The position numbers and the translations under genes were made by a program. 27,706 bases of DNA from NCBI GenBank assembly GCA_027575765.1, contig JANBPT010000634.1:1-27706 (forward strand). The letters run 5' to 3'. Source of the DNA: Tieghemiomyces parasiticus. Its lineage: Eukaryota > Kickxellomycota > Dimargaritomycetes > Dimargaritales > Dimargaritaceae. The notes beneath the pieces were generated by a model. It saw only the letters and a list, made by a program, of their open reading frames with translations. It was not told the origin of the DNA and searched no databases. Numbering within the stretch: position 1 is the first letter of the stretch; each line of letters opens with the position of its first letter. This document shows positions 1 through 10,078 of the stretch, piece after piece.

Positions 1-186
1 AGTGAAGAAACCGCCCTACTCAATGGGGCCGACACCATCGAAATGGACCCCAATGGAGCGCCCACGGAAGAAGACCCCTACGCACCCGTGATTGATCTCT
101 CGTGGTTGGCTGTGCGAGATCTCTACCGCCGTTCCGCGGAGGCCTATGCTACCCCGGCGGAGAATACGGAGCGACTATCAGTTTAG
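1..186 (+). CDS. 3' end of an unidentified protein-coding gene (partial)
   Basis: The first frame is open from the first base to a TAG at 184-186 and gives 61 residues ending in ENTERLSV. It was too short at its 5' end to include a start codon. Codon use is GC-rich at third positions, like the kinase and transcription factor genes, and the peptide is acidic early (MDPNGAPTEEDPYAP) and then amphipathic (VIDLSWLAVRDLYRRSAEAY), which looks like real protein. No known domain is recognised in this fragment and no membrane segment is visible. The rest of the gene, including any introns, lies upstream of the window. An alternative is a chance open frame, but the composition argues against that. Confidence 0.6.
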   Translation, partial: SEETALLNGADTIEMDPNGAPTEEDPYAPVIDLSWLAVRDLYRRSAEAYATPAENTERLSV

Positions 187-582
187 AAATGTGGCCGGAC
201 GAGCGGCAAGGGGGGGGTATCATTTTTTTATTCTACCTACCCGTGGAACTTGAAGGGTGTTCACGTCCCTCCGACCCTGCCCCAGAAAAGGGTATCCGCT
301 ACCCCCGTCGCCCTTCCCTCTTTGTATTTAGGGTGTTTTGTACTTTAATGCAACTGTAATTCTTGCCACCCGCCACACCAATGGGAAACGTAGAAAATGA
401 TGGAGTTATTTAACCTGTTGGCACTTGTCGGAGTAGCCAAGGGTGAGGTAGATCCGGTTCAGGCAGAAGCAAAAACCCACTGATTAGTCTTTGTGGACGA
501 TGGGGCCTTGAACTCGTATCCGAGTGATTTAGTGGCTGGGGCACGTTGAGGTGGCTATTGACCTTGACCGCGTCCCACTAAA
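187..582. other. 3' flank of the partial gene, no gene seen
   Basis: This stretch follows the TAG at 184-186. It contains a run of eight to nine G at about 210-218 and an AT-rich patch at 218-232 and 323-360 that could hold the polyadenylation region of the upstream gene, though no exact AATAAA was found. The segment at 430-545 has some GC-rich short repeats that superficially recall a tRNA, but no cloverleaf can be folded. Nothing else is supported. Confidence 0.4.
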
Positions 583-1149
583 CTAAGTATCATTTTTTTT
601 GAGATCCTTAGCTGCCAAATGGAGTACGACAATAACTTGAGTGCAATTGATGGGCGCTTCACAGTGACTGGCAGTGGTCACAATCACAGGGTGCCCCAAC
701 ACCGACAACTGGACTCCCGGACTCGGTTGAAACGCTGTCTGACAGCCAGGGGAGAGTGGGCCAATAGCCCATATCCATCTCCGGAAATGCTTACCAGCGC
801 TCGTGATCGCCGCCATTGAGAACGGGAAACGCAGCCGGCGGCTTGGGGATGTGCAGAGCAGGGAGGGGGGGGGATTACTGTGAAGAGCGCTACTCGACCA
901 GCACCTCGTGTAGCCCTCAGAGGCGGTCGAGAGAAGCATGGCGGAGGGGACGAGGTGCTGGCCAAAGATTGCCACAACCACTGAAGACCTGGATGGGTGG
1001 GGCGTGTGAGGGCCATGGGGAATCGGAGAGTGTGGTAGGTCATGGACGTAAGGGATGGGGCTCGGGCTATTGGACAGATAGTGCAGAAAATAACCATCCC
1101 CCTGGTAACGTGTTGATGAACCAAAGGCGGGAGGGGGGAAGTGGGACAT
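583..1149 (-). CDS. Doubtful 188-residue open reading frame
   Basis: An ATG at 1149-1147 opens a 188-codon frame ending with TAG at 585-583. The predicted protein begins MSHFPPPAFGSSTRYQGDGY and is rich in Pro, Ser and His. No domain, signal peptide or membrane segment is recognised. The minus strand here is C/T-rich, which lowers stop-codon density and makes long chance frames likely, and a second overlapping minus frame (684-1211) is just as open. A GTAAGC donor-like site occurs inside the frame after SMAAITSAG, so part of it could instead belong to a spliced gene. This is probably a chance frame, listed only because it is long and starts with ATG. Confidence 0.2.
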   Translation of the reverse strand: MSHFPPPAFGSSTRYQGDGYFLHYLSNSPSPIPYVHDLPHSPIPHGPHTPHPSRSSVVVAIFGQHLVPSAMLLSTASEGYTRCWSSSALHSNPPPSLLCTSPSRRLRFPFSMAAITSAGKHFRRWIWAIGPLSPGCQTAFQPSPGVQLSVLGHPVIVTTASHCEAPINCTQVIVVLHLAAKDLKKNDT

Positions 1150-2150
1150 TCGGACTCCGCGGGCATGGGAGCAGAAAACAAATCATTGGCAGGTGGCGGC
1201 CAATTAAGCACCTGTCGGCTAACCTATAAGCCGGTCGGCCGTCAGCGGTAGCGCATAAGGACAGAGTGGGCTGGATTGATCGGTCCCCCTCCCCCAGGCT
1301 GTGCCCACCGAGTAGCACGTAATCCGGCTGGCGTCGACAGCGTGGCCAGGAGGCCATTAGTCGCAATGAGATCCCCAAGTCGCCTCTCAGCTAGGCGGGC
1401 AGGGGCGGAGGCCTGAACGGCGAAGGCCTGGACGGCGAAGGTCGCCACCTGGCAGGAGTATCGGTGGGGCGGTCTGTTCCTCGTCCGCACTACGTCTGGC
1501 GGTTTGAGCGGGCTTCATGGCGTTTTGGGTTGGATAACAGTAGGTCGGAGGCTTGATGCCAGTCAGTCCACGCCGACTCGGCCATCTGGTCTTTAGGCCG
1601 GCAGCTGTGTGCGTCGTGGGCTATTCAGGGCACCGCTAGTCTCTGAGGCCACGTGCCCAATGCGCCCCAGCTAGGACGCTCCATCGGGAATAGCGTGCGA
1701 TGAGCCATCAGCCATTGATTAATCTGGCAGAGCTGCCCGGTGAGGCACAGTTTAATGACCGTGGCAGAAAGGACGGCGGGCGGCGGTGCAGGGTTTGATA
1801 GGGGATAATGGGCGGACCGGGGCACCGTGGCCAGTCCCCCCCCCCGCCCACCCTCGTTTCCGCGTGGTCGAGGCGGCCCTTGGTCACCGGCGGGTGGTGG
1901 GTGACCCAGACCGAGGAGAGGCTAGCAAGGTGGACGCTAGGGGAAGGGCGGCATTCGCGCGGCCGTATTCGTCTTCCGCCACCACAGTGACGAGCCCGCC
2001 AGCGGTCTTCGCCATTCTAAGGATCAGGTATAAAGAACGGTCACCGCCACCGGCCGCTTGGGTGGCACAGTGTCCAACTAATTTTGCTTGACAACGGATA
2101 CTTACAGCCTATAACCGCCTTCGAGGCGCACCTTGCCAGCCGCCCCCACC
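1150..2150. other. Intergenic stretch, no supported gene
   Basis: Short frames occur on both strands but none has a recognisable domain or a convincing start. The region is GC-rich, with G-rich blocks on the + strand early and a mixed composition later. The one visible structure is a 15-bp tandem duplication at 1410-1439 (listed separately). Confidence 0.4.
1410..1439. repeat. Short tandem duplication, two 15-bp units
   Basis: Two adjacent copies of GGCCTGRACGGCGAA are visible at 1410-1424 and 1425-1439, differing at one base (A versus G at position 7). It lies outside any supported gene. It probably reflects replication slippage rather than a functional element. Confidence 0.7.
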
Positions 2151-5100
2151 ATTACCTGTGGCCTTCTTTTTTTTTGCGTCCGGCCCTGCCGCACCCTCTA
2201 TGTTCACTCTGATCCACCAACCACCTCCACACAGCCACCGCGTCGTTTCGTCCCAGCGAATTTCTCATCCCCGCCCTTCCGTTACCACCAGCTCTGACGC
2301 TTTAGCCCGCAAGCTGTATGCGCCTGTATGCACCGCGGGGCCCTGCGCCGTCCTCAACCGCTTGACACTACCCCCTCCCCCTCTTGAGTGGTGCGGCCCC
2401 TTCGACCCGATCCTTCTCCCCACCCTCTCTCCTGGCACCCGCCACCCCGCACTATAATAACCGCCATGCTGCATCCACCGGCGCCCCGCGACTAAACCTG
2501 ATTTCATTTTTTATTATTTCAAGCTAATACTTCACCGAACTTGGCCCCCTACGTGTAGACACTGGCTCCCTAAACCTGCCTACCCAACCTTCGTTCACCA
2601 GCCAACTTCCCGTGCTGACCTTCCGCCGCCTCGACCAGCCCACCGTTCGCCCCACAGCTCCTCCCAACCCCAGTCACTCGGTTGCTACGGTGCTTGCACC
2701 CTTTCCTCCGATTTGCCCGTCTGCCGGCTTCACGATTCCGAGAAGGTGCGCCTCCCGTGTAACCCCGTCGTGCCGCCTCACCGCCGGCTCAACTATCTCG
2801 TTGCTCTCTGTGTCTGTCCTGCCGCATCCTCCTACGTTTGTGCGTCAACCCTCGACCCCATTCGCCGCCCGAGCGCTGCTCCTCCCTTCCCTCTAGCCTG
2901 CCGTGCCCTCCCGCTAGAAGGTAACCTCCATACCCGCTCCTTTTGGAACTCCGCCGTTCATTGCCACGTACACAGGCGCTGTCTTATCCACCACGCTCTC
3001 TGCTTACTACCCCCTTCCATCGCCTTTTCTCTTTCTCGTATTTAGTGGCAGCAAGCCTCCCTCCTACTTCGACAGGGCCCTCACGAATGCCGCTTAAGCC
3101 GGTTGACTGATTATTTTTGGGACATTTTTGTAGTATTAACCAGGTATATGCCGTCCTTAACCGCCTCCGCTCCCCAATGCACTCGCACCTCAGCGGCCCT
3201 GAATCCATCACCTCTTCGTCTGCTTTAAGCCTGCACTGGCCCTAGGCTCGCGACCTCCACCTTGCCACCACCTTCCTGCCAATAGGTCCACGGACGTGTG
3301 CCCCAACCCGACCCTCACCCTACGGTTCCCGCGACCCGCCTACTGCTTGCTCCCCCCCTCATTCTCCACTCGTTTTTGGCCACTAACAGCCTAGTCGCTA
3401 GGCTATTTATGGTCCCCAACTCCACGGTACCCGTTCCGCCGTATATTGAACAGTAAGTTCGTGTTTGTGGTACATCGGTTAACATGACGTATAATCATTA
3501 TTAGCAAGGGCCTACAGAGTATATCTGACAGGCGCCGCAGTTGCCGGTGTGATGGCACAGCGGTGCCGGTCGAAGGTTCGGCCTGTGTAATGTTGCCCAG
3601 ATGCTTGCTCCGGCTTCGCCACCTTATCTCTTCCCCAGCCTTGGCAGCTAAGGCTACCCGTACGGTCTTGTGGCACCATCCCCATGAGTAGTGTCGGGTT
3701 TCGGTGAAATGGCCACCTGGCCGCCCGGTTGGCACTTCTGGGAAACCCCGTCCGCTGTTTGTTGGTCGTGGCGGTTTCCTCAAAGACCACTGTATCGCCC
3801 GATTTCTTTACGTGTCTATTCTCTTCCCCTCCCTACTCCCACCCTGCCTAACAGCCCCTCCCTTCCCCGTCGCCCGCCCTGCTGGATGATGCGCTTGAAT
3901 AGGTGGATAAGCAGTGAGGGGCTACGTCGGTCTCTTTCGGGGGCAAGATTGGGGTATCCGCCCCCTCCCCGCTCTTGCCTACTAGCGACGGCTGCGTCCG
4001 CTTCGTCTGTGGGTCGTGCTGGACACGGCCATACATGATGGGATGCCGTCACCTGCTCCAACTCGTCCCGCATAGAAACGTCCCTTCGGCTTCCGAGCCT
4101 ATCGGCAGGTTGGAGGGGAGGGATAGGGGAAGCAATAGCAGTGGACAGAGGAAGGGTGGCGGTGACGATGATGTGCGGTGGGGTCTCCCCTTCACGCCCT
4201 CATGGTAAACCTCCCCCAGTTCAGTAGCTTTGCCTCTACCCGGGCACACCTCCTCCCCCTTCACCACCGCCTTTCCCCAGTCGGTAGGCAGCACCGGGAG
4301 GTTGCTCAAACTTGTCTATCGCCGTACTTGTTTGCTGGGGGTATATTATTCGTTCCGCCCCACCTTTTTCCGATTTTATACTTCCCTCCTCCTGGTCTCT
4401 ACGGCTCACCTTTTTCAACTTCTCAGTCTGTACAGCCTAACCTTGGCGGGGGCATTTTCTGGCACGATTGTTTTTAAGCCCCGTCGGACCTACTTAAGCA
4501 GCTCGGACCCACCGTTACGCCCCGTTTACGTTACTTCCCCCGACATCGTTCTTCTGATTTACTAACCAGGCTCTCCACTCACTTCCCTTCTTACCTGTCT
4601 CCTATTCCGCACCTGTCCACCCGTCCGGTCCCGCCTTCTCTACTCCTACGGTCGCATTCCAACATCCGTGGCCGCCCGTCTGCCTTGTCACTCATGGTGC
4701 AACGCCTACCTGTACCTTTTGCCTCGACCTACTCGATGCCCTGGCACTGTGACCTGCGTACCCGTTGGTCCACGCTGTGATCTCGTCCCTTCCTCTCAGT
4801 CCAGTCAACCTACTTGTCGCCACGGTTAGCACCTGTGTCTTCGGGGGTCCAAGCTGTCCCCTTCCACTTTTGCCCTGCAACCGTCGTGCCTCTCTTCAAA
4901 CTTCGGACGTGACCCGGTCCTGCCAAACTACCTACCAGTCCCTTCGTTATTTGTTGCGTAGTTCCTTCCTCACTTGACTTTTTTTTTTGCACCGCGCCCT
5001 ACGCGCCACGCCCTTCCCCCATCCTCCCCGTGTGTCGTTGCTGGTGACCTGCACCTCCCACCGCGTCCTTCACCCTTACACTCCCTGCGTCCACCTGTTG

Positions 5101-5526
5101 TTACTCCTTCACCTTTATATTTTTTGAGCACTTGTCCCTTCACTATTATTGTCAACTGCCGGTGGACTGTCTGACTACCCTCACTCCTCCTTTCAGCACC
5201 CGCCCCTAGCGCATACCGAATGTCCTGTGGCTGACGTCTGACCGCAACTCCGACCTCCGCGAATACCATACTCTCACGCGCGCTCGTTGACCACGAACCA
5301 CTCACATCGTCCGTCCGCTCTTGACACCCTCTGCCTTTCCACCACTTTGGCTATTGTTTGCCTGACCACCCATTCTCTCCCCCGCTCTCTTTGTCAGCAC
5401 CTTTTGTTCGTACCACCCCGTGGCCCGCTTGCCAGCCGTTCCTCTTCTCCCTCTCCACCGCCTGAGTTCCAGCCCCGCAGCCCCGTCGCTTATTCCTCCC
5501 GCACCTCGCCTGTTGCTTGCGCCGTC
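2151..5526 (+). promoter_or_regulatory. Long pyrimidine-rich upstream region / probable leader of the kinase gene
   Basis: Most of this 3.4-kb stretch is strongly biased to C and T on the + strand, with only short purine-rich islands (for example 3500-3720 and 4080-4200). No open frame in it has both an ATG start and a recognisable protein. The frame of the kinase stays open upstream to 5287, but the 80 codons before the ATG at 5527 contain no ATG, so they are read as 5' untranslated sequence. A TTTATATTTTTT patch lies at about 5114-5125, roughly 400 bp before the start codon, and could be a TATA element. A similar region precedes the Zn2Cys6 gene. A promoter plus long 5' UTR, possibly with 5' UTR introns, is the simplest reading. 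Small unrecognised exons cannot be excluded. Confidence 0.5.
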
Positions 5527-8292
5527 ATGATGCAAGCGCCGCAGATGCCCATGCCCATGATGATGAACGATGGGCCACCCATGGTGCCTATGCCCGGCCC
5601 GCCGATGGGCCCTCCCATCACTACTGCCAATGTCGAAGCCCAGATGCACGCCATGATGAATATGAACCCATTCGACCGCCGGCGGTCGGCGTTCCCTACT
5701 CCAGCCGGGCCCGCCCCCGTGGGGCCCACGCCGGCCCATCTCAAGCGCAACACCACCACTGCCACCTCCAAGGACGCTTCCGGATCCTCGTCCCAGAACC
5801 TGTGCATTTACGGGTACCGGTTGACCAAGTCGCTGGGCCGGGGAACCTTCAGCAAAGTCTACCTTGGCGTCAACAAGCTTACCGACGAACATGTTGCGCT
5901 CAAATTCATCAAGAACCGCCCTGGCAACAAGTCCGACAAGCACGAGATTCGTGTCCAGCGTGAGATTAACATTTTGACACTTATCCAGCACCCCAACATC
6001 ATCTCTATCAAAAAGCGGGCCGACACCGCTAACAATACTATCCTCGTCATGGAGTACGCCCAGGGCGGCGAGCTACTCTCCTATATCCGCCAGAAGGGCC
6101 GGCTACAGGAGTCCGACGCCCGCAACTTCTTCCGCCAGATCGTCTCCGCCATCGATTACTGCCACAAGAACTGCATCCTGCACCGCGACCTCAAACTGGA
6201 AAACGTCATGCTGGATGCTAAGCGCAATATCAAGATCATCGACTTTGGCTTCGCCAACACCTTCCAGCACGAGGGACTGCTGGACACTTTCTGCGGGTCT
6301 CCGTTCTACGCCGCGCCCGAGATGGTCAACGGTGTACGCTACACGGGGCCCGAGGTAGATATTTGGAGCATGGGCGTCATTCTCTTCTTCATGCTATGCG
6401 GCCGGACACCCTTTGAGGGCGAAAATCTACGCGAAATCTACCAAAAGATCTCGCTCGGCCAGTACACCATTCCCCCGAACTCTCCTATATCTAATGCGGC
6501 CGCCGTCTTGATCCGTCGGATGCTGGATATTAACAAAGAGACCCGCATCAAAATGGAGGAGATCCGCCTGAACCCCTGGGTCAACGAGGGCTACGACGGA
6601 CCCCCAAATGACTACTTCCCCGTGCGTCCCAACCACGCCACGCTCCAGCCCCGCAGCAACATCATCCGGGAGCTGGTCAACCGCCACAATCACTCCGAGC
6701 GCGAGGTCCGCGAGTGCCTACGAAAGTACGCACCCGGAGGCCACCCCGTGGTATGCCTCTACTACTTGTATGAGGACTACATTGTCCGTCGCCAGCAGCA
6801 AAAGAGCCAGTCCATACAGCGAAACCCGCAGTCCGCCGAGTCCCGGCCGGGTGCCCGTGATAAGCCCGGCCGCATGTCCATGCCTGTCGGAGAGCGCACG
6901 CCCAATTCCCCGGGTGTATTCGTCAAGGCCCCGGGAGGCCCAGATCCCCGGAATCGGCGCAGCTTCCACCCTTCCGGTGCCGCCGCCCCCAACGGCCCGG
7001 GTAGACATGACCGTCGCAGCGCCTACGCCCTGGCCGAGGAAGACGCCCGGATGCAGGCTGATCGTGCCCGGAAGCACAGCAGTTCGTCATCGCGCCGGGA
7101 GTCCGGCGGCCCGTCGCAGCAGCCGCCCACCCCGGGGGCCCAATGCGGCGCCACCTTGGCCCCCAATGGTGGCGGTCCGGAATATTTTGAGCGGCCCAAA
7201 CATCTCTCCCAGAACATGGGTGAAAGTCCCACGGGCCACTCCTTTATGTCCATCTTTGGCCAGTCGCGCACGGGGGTCAACACCAAGAGTGGCAACTTTG
7301 ATCAGGGCTCGTTAGGCAACCTTTCCGTGGGCATGATTGACACGTCCACACCCAACCTCGACAAGAACCGCAAGTCAACCTTTTTCCACTCGGTGTTAAT
7401 GCGCGCGCGCAAGTCCATGCCGTTCCTGCTCCGAGTCAACCCGTCCCCGCCGGCCTCGCCAGTTCCGGTCATGCCCCCCAACCCATTGCGGCCGGCCAAG
7501 GGCAAGTCGTTAGACCCCAACGCTGCTGCTGGGCTCGACCCGCGCCGCTTCTCCGGGACCGCCCCTTCCACTCCGCTGTCGCCGATGTTCCCAACTTCAG
7601 CGCCCTACTCGGCCTTCCCTGGTCACCAAGTGCCAGCCCCCAGTCCCATGCCGCCGGGCTCCCCCATGGGCCACCCGGCCATGCACATGATCCACCCCGT
7701 CCCGGCCCCCAAGCACATCATCACGCCAGCCGCCTCCGCCGAGCCCCACCTCATGGGATCCGCGCGGGTGACTCCTGAGCTTACTGCGGCCGCCGCCGCC
7801 GCCGCCGCTCTGGCCCCTACTTCCCTTCAGCCGTCGCCGATCCTGACGCCCATGGCGAGCAGTCCAGGTATGGTGCAGGCTCCGATAGGCCCACCTCCAA
7901 TGTCGGCCGCTAGCCCGTACGTCCCAGCCCCGCACATCACCCCTAGCCCACTGAGCAACACCCACAACGGGGGCATCCCCGCCAAACCCACGGCCGCTCG
8001 CAAGGGCGTCACGGCCTTCTTAGAGGACAAGCGCAGTTTGTCTATTACCCTCGCCGAATTGCAGCCCCGCCTAGACCGCGTGTATCAACAGTTCCGCATT
8101 ATGCGCAGAGAGTTGAGTAGCTTCCTGGTGTTTTGTATCGTAACCGAAGGCAAGTATCGCGGGCAGTCCTTTGAAATGGAGATTACGAGTCCAACGGACC
8201 ATACACTTACCGTCTGTCTCCGCCACAGCAAGGGTAACTGGATCACATTCAAGAAGATGGCCTCACGACTCTTCAAGGAGATGGGCATGTAA
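5527..8292 (+). CDS. MARK/Kin1-type (AMPK-related) serine/threonine protein kinase with KA1 tail
   Basis: This is an intronless 921-codon gene. The first ATG in frame is at 5527 (ATGATG), directly before a Met/Pro-rich N-terminus (residues 1-30). The kinase domain spans about 96-351: Gly-rich loop GRGTFSKVY at 104-112, ATP-anchoring Lys126 in VALKFIK, alpha-C Glu146, HRDLKLEN at 219-226 with catalytic Asp221, DFG at 239-241, and the T-loop LDTFCGSPFYAAPE, whose Thr254 matches the LKB1-type activation site of MARK/AMPK kinases. Residues about 378-423 resemble the UBA-like segment that follows the kinase domain in this family. A long disordered Pro/Ser-rich linker includes eight Ala at 754-761. 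The last 80 or so residues match a KA1 domain (FEMEITSPTDHTL, then WITFKKMASRLFKEMGM). KA1 domains bind acidic phospholipids, so a role at the plasma membrane in polarity or secretion, as for yeast Kin1/Kin2, is likely but inferred. All catalytic residues are present. The neighbouring splicing-factor gene is convergent. Confidence 0.97.
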   Translation: MMQAPQMPMPMMMNDGPPMVPMPGPPMGPPITTANVEAQMHAMMNMNPFDRRRSAFPTPAGPAPVGPTPAHLKRNTTTATSKDASGSSSQNLCIYGYRLTKSLGRGTFSKVYLGVNKLTDEHVALKFIKNRPGNKSDKHEIRVQREINILTLIQHPNIISIKKRADTANNTILVMEYAQGGELLSYIRQKGRLQESDARNFFRQIVSAIDYCHKNCILHRDLKLENVMLDAKRNIKIIDFGFANTFQHEGLLDTFCGSPFYAAPEMVNGVRYTGPEVDIWSMGVILFFMLCGRTPFEGENLREIYQKISLGQYTIPPNSPISNAAAVLIRRMLDINKETRIKMEEIRLNPWVNEGYDGPPNDYFPVRPNHATLQPRSNIIRELVNRHNHSEREVRECLRKYAPGGHPVVCLYYLYEDYIVRRQQQKSQSIQRNPQSAESRPGARDKPGRMSMPVGERTPNSPGVFVKAPGGPDPRNRRSFHPSGAAAPNGPGRHDRRSAYALAEEDARMQADRARKHSSSSSRRESGGPSQQPPTPGAQCGATLAPNGGGPEYFERPKHLSQNMGESPTGHSFMSIFGQSRTGVNTKSGNFDQGSLGNLSVGMIDTSTPNLDKNRKSTFFHSVLMRARKSMPFLLRVNPSPPASPVPVMPPNPLRPAKGKSLDPNAAAGLDPRRFSGTAPSTPLSPMFPTSAPYSAFPGHQVPAPSPMPPGSPMGHPAMHMIHPVPAPKHIITPAASAEPHLMGSARVTPELTAAAAAAAALAPTSLQPSPILTPMASSPGMVQAPIGPPPMSAASPYVPAPHITPSPLSNTHNGGIPAKPTAARKGVTAFLEDKRSLSITLAELQPRLDRVYQQFRIMRRELSSFLVFCIVTEGKYRGQSFEMEITSPTDHTLTVCLRHSKGNWITFKKMASRLFKEMGM

Positions 8293-9142
8293 AGTCACCC
8301 CACCCACAAATTTTTTGTCATCGTTTGCCGCCCCTCCTATATTTGACATTACTGATGAGACCCTTACGCTGCCGGGTCCTACCATATAGTCTCCCTCCCT
8401 TCCATTCGTACTTTTTAAATCTTCTTTACTTTCTTCCGGGCTTGATCGTCCAGTGTACCTTACATATACCCCTCTTAACCATTATCGTTTATTTTATTTT
8501 TTTCCCGTATTCGGATCTCGTAATTTCCTGACTCATATTTTATATCAATTATCTCGTGCCTGCCCTCCTTGTTCATTATAATGACCTCTCCTATTACTTT
8601 CTTGTCCCCCCCATCACACCGACCCGACTGCCGTGGCTAATCGTTTGCTACGCCTTTTGTTAAACCAAAGTTTCACGGGAATATCCTTCTCAAGACCCCT
8701 TTGGTTGACTTCCCACTGTCCTATTCATGCATTTCCTGAAAGCCCTGTACCGCTCGCCTCCGGCCCTGAGGCGTCGCGTGCGGCTGTGACCATCGTTCTT
8801 ACTTTTTTTTGTTTTTTTTTTGATGGTTGGCCCTGATTCATCAGCCCACCGGTTGGCTCACTTGCCGCACTCTACGCCCATGGTAGTACCATGTTTGGTT
8901 TGCAGGTTATGTATTCTACTGCACGCCGGATGATACGGGGTCCAGGTCTGGAAAAAGAAACACAAGTTTTTGAGAACGCCAACCAGGTGGGAATAAAAAC
9001 CTGTTCCTTGTTTATACAAATTGCTATAAGCGAAATCCGAGTCGGCGAGGTATATAATTGTATGCGACGAGTTGTATTAATATATAAGAGAGGGGGGGAA
9101 GGAATATTAATTGTGGCTGAAATGGGGGCGTGTTGGCAGCCA
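8293..9142. other. Convergent 3' region between the kinase and SPF27 genes
   Basis: Both flanking genes point into this 850-bp spacer, so it should hold both 3' UTRs and terminators. The left two thirds remains C/T-rich on the + strand and includes T-runs at about 8803-8820. The right part is AT-rich, with TATATAAT-like tracts at 9048-9112 that suit the 3' end of the minus-strand gene. A short perfect palindrome, CATGGTA-G-TACCATG, lies at 8879-8893. No convincing gene is present. Confidence 0.5.
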
Positions 9143-10078
9143 TCACTGGCCACCCTTCAGCTGCTGTTCGTACGCGTCCATCTGCTCGAGCTCGTTCTCC
9201 AAGTATGCACACGCCAGCTGAATCTGGATGTTGCACGTCGTGGTCTCTGTCCACTGTGCGGCGATACTGGTTAGAATGGGCTCGGCCTGCCCCTGCTCGA
9301 TAGCCCGGGCCTGGTTGACGGCAACCTGGGCACTCTCGACCTCAGCACGGACCCGCTCGGCGGCGGTCTGTAGGGCCTGGAGCTCATCGTTGTACGCCCG
9401 CCACGTCGCCGGACCACCGCCGCGGTGGTCTTTTCCTCCCAACTGCTCCTGGCTGCGTAACCGCTGGAGCTGATACTGCTGCTGAGTCTTTATGCGGGCG
9501 ATCTTCCGGAGCAAGGATTCGGCAGAGGCTGGGTCATTCTGATGATGATCATCGTTGTCATGGTCGGCTGGGATGTCATACCGTGAATGGTCGAGCGGAG
9601 GCAGCTTACGGCCGCTGGTAATCCGTTGATATTCAGTTTGTAGAACCTCGGAATTCTAGAGAGGTGAGGGAGGGGAGGAGTAATTGACCGGCAGTATTTG
9701 GCAGATAGAGCTACATGTATATTAATATCTAAATATACATATATATAAAAGTTGTCGCCGGTAAGAGCGACGCTATACAATAAAGGGGCGTGGCGTAATG
9801 GTGGAGCTACACGATTGGTTGGGCCTTGATGTATTGCGAGACAATGGAGGACCTTGTCGCCATGGCTTCGAAGCCTTGGTCGCTTCTCTTTTACATACCT
9901 TGAAGGGTTCCGGGGGTGAGGGAAGGTGACCTAGGTACTGCTCCGAGTCAGGCCGTCCGTTCTTCATCTCGGCCGCTAGGAGAGCGTCAACCTGCGCTTT
10001 AACCGCCGGGTCATCATAGTCCCGGTCAATGTACGGCAAGGCATCCACCACCACGTCAGCGGCAGTAATGTCTGTCAT
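9143..10078 (-). CDS. Pre-mRNA-splicing factor SPF27 / BCAS2 / Cwf7, two exons
   Basis: Exon 1 runs from the ATG at 10078 to 9899 (60 codons, ends EPFK) and exon 2 from 9655 to the stop at 9145-9143 (170 codons). The intron is 9898-9656 (243 nt), in phase 0, with a GTATGT donor and a CTCTAG acceptor. Joining the exons gives 230 residues, close to the roughly 225 of human BCAS2. Recognition rests on the N-terminal family signature VVVDALPYIDRDY (compare VVVDALPYFDQGY in BCAS2), the Leu-Pro-Leu-Asp/Tyr segment after the junction (RKLPPLDHSRYDIP), and a C-terminal coiled coil whose WRAYNDELQALQ and SIAAQWTETTTCNIQIQ match the WKVYNENL and MESNWVSLVSKNYEIE regions. SPF27 is a structural subunit of the Prp19/NineTeen complex, which stabilises the active spliceosome in the nucleus. 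An Asp/His-rich insert (DHDNDDHHQND) precedes the coiled coil. The open frame reads as two pieces unless the intron is removed. Confidence 0.94.

Noticed and set aside
3403..3783. 126-codon minus-strand open frame
   Set aside because: It starts with TTG, has no recognisable motif, and sits inside the kinase leader.
5287..5526. 80-codon upstream extension of the kinase frame
   Set aside because: There is no ATG in these codons (the first codon is TTG), and the sequence is the same pyrimidine-rich leader as further upstream.
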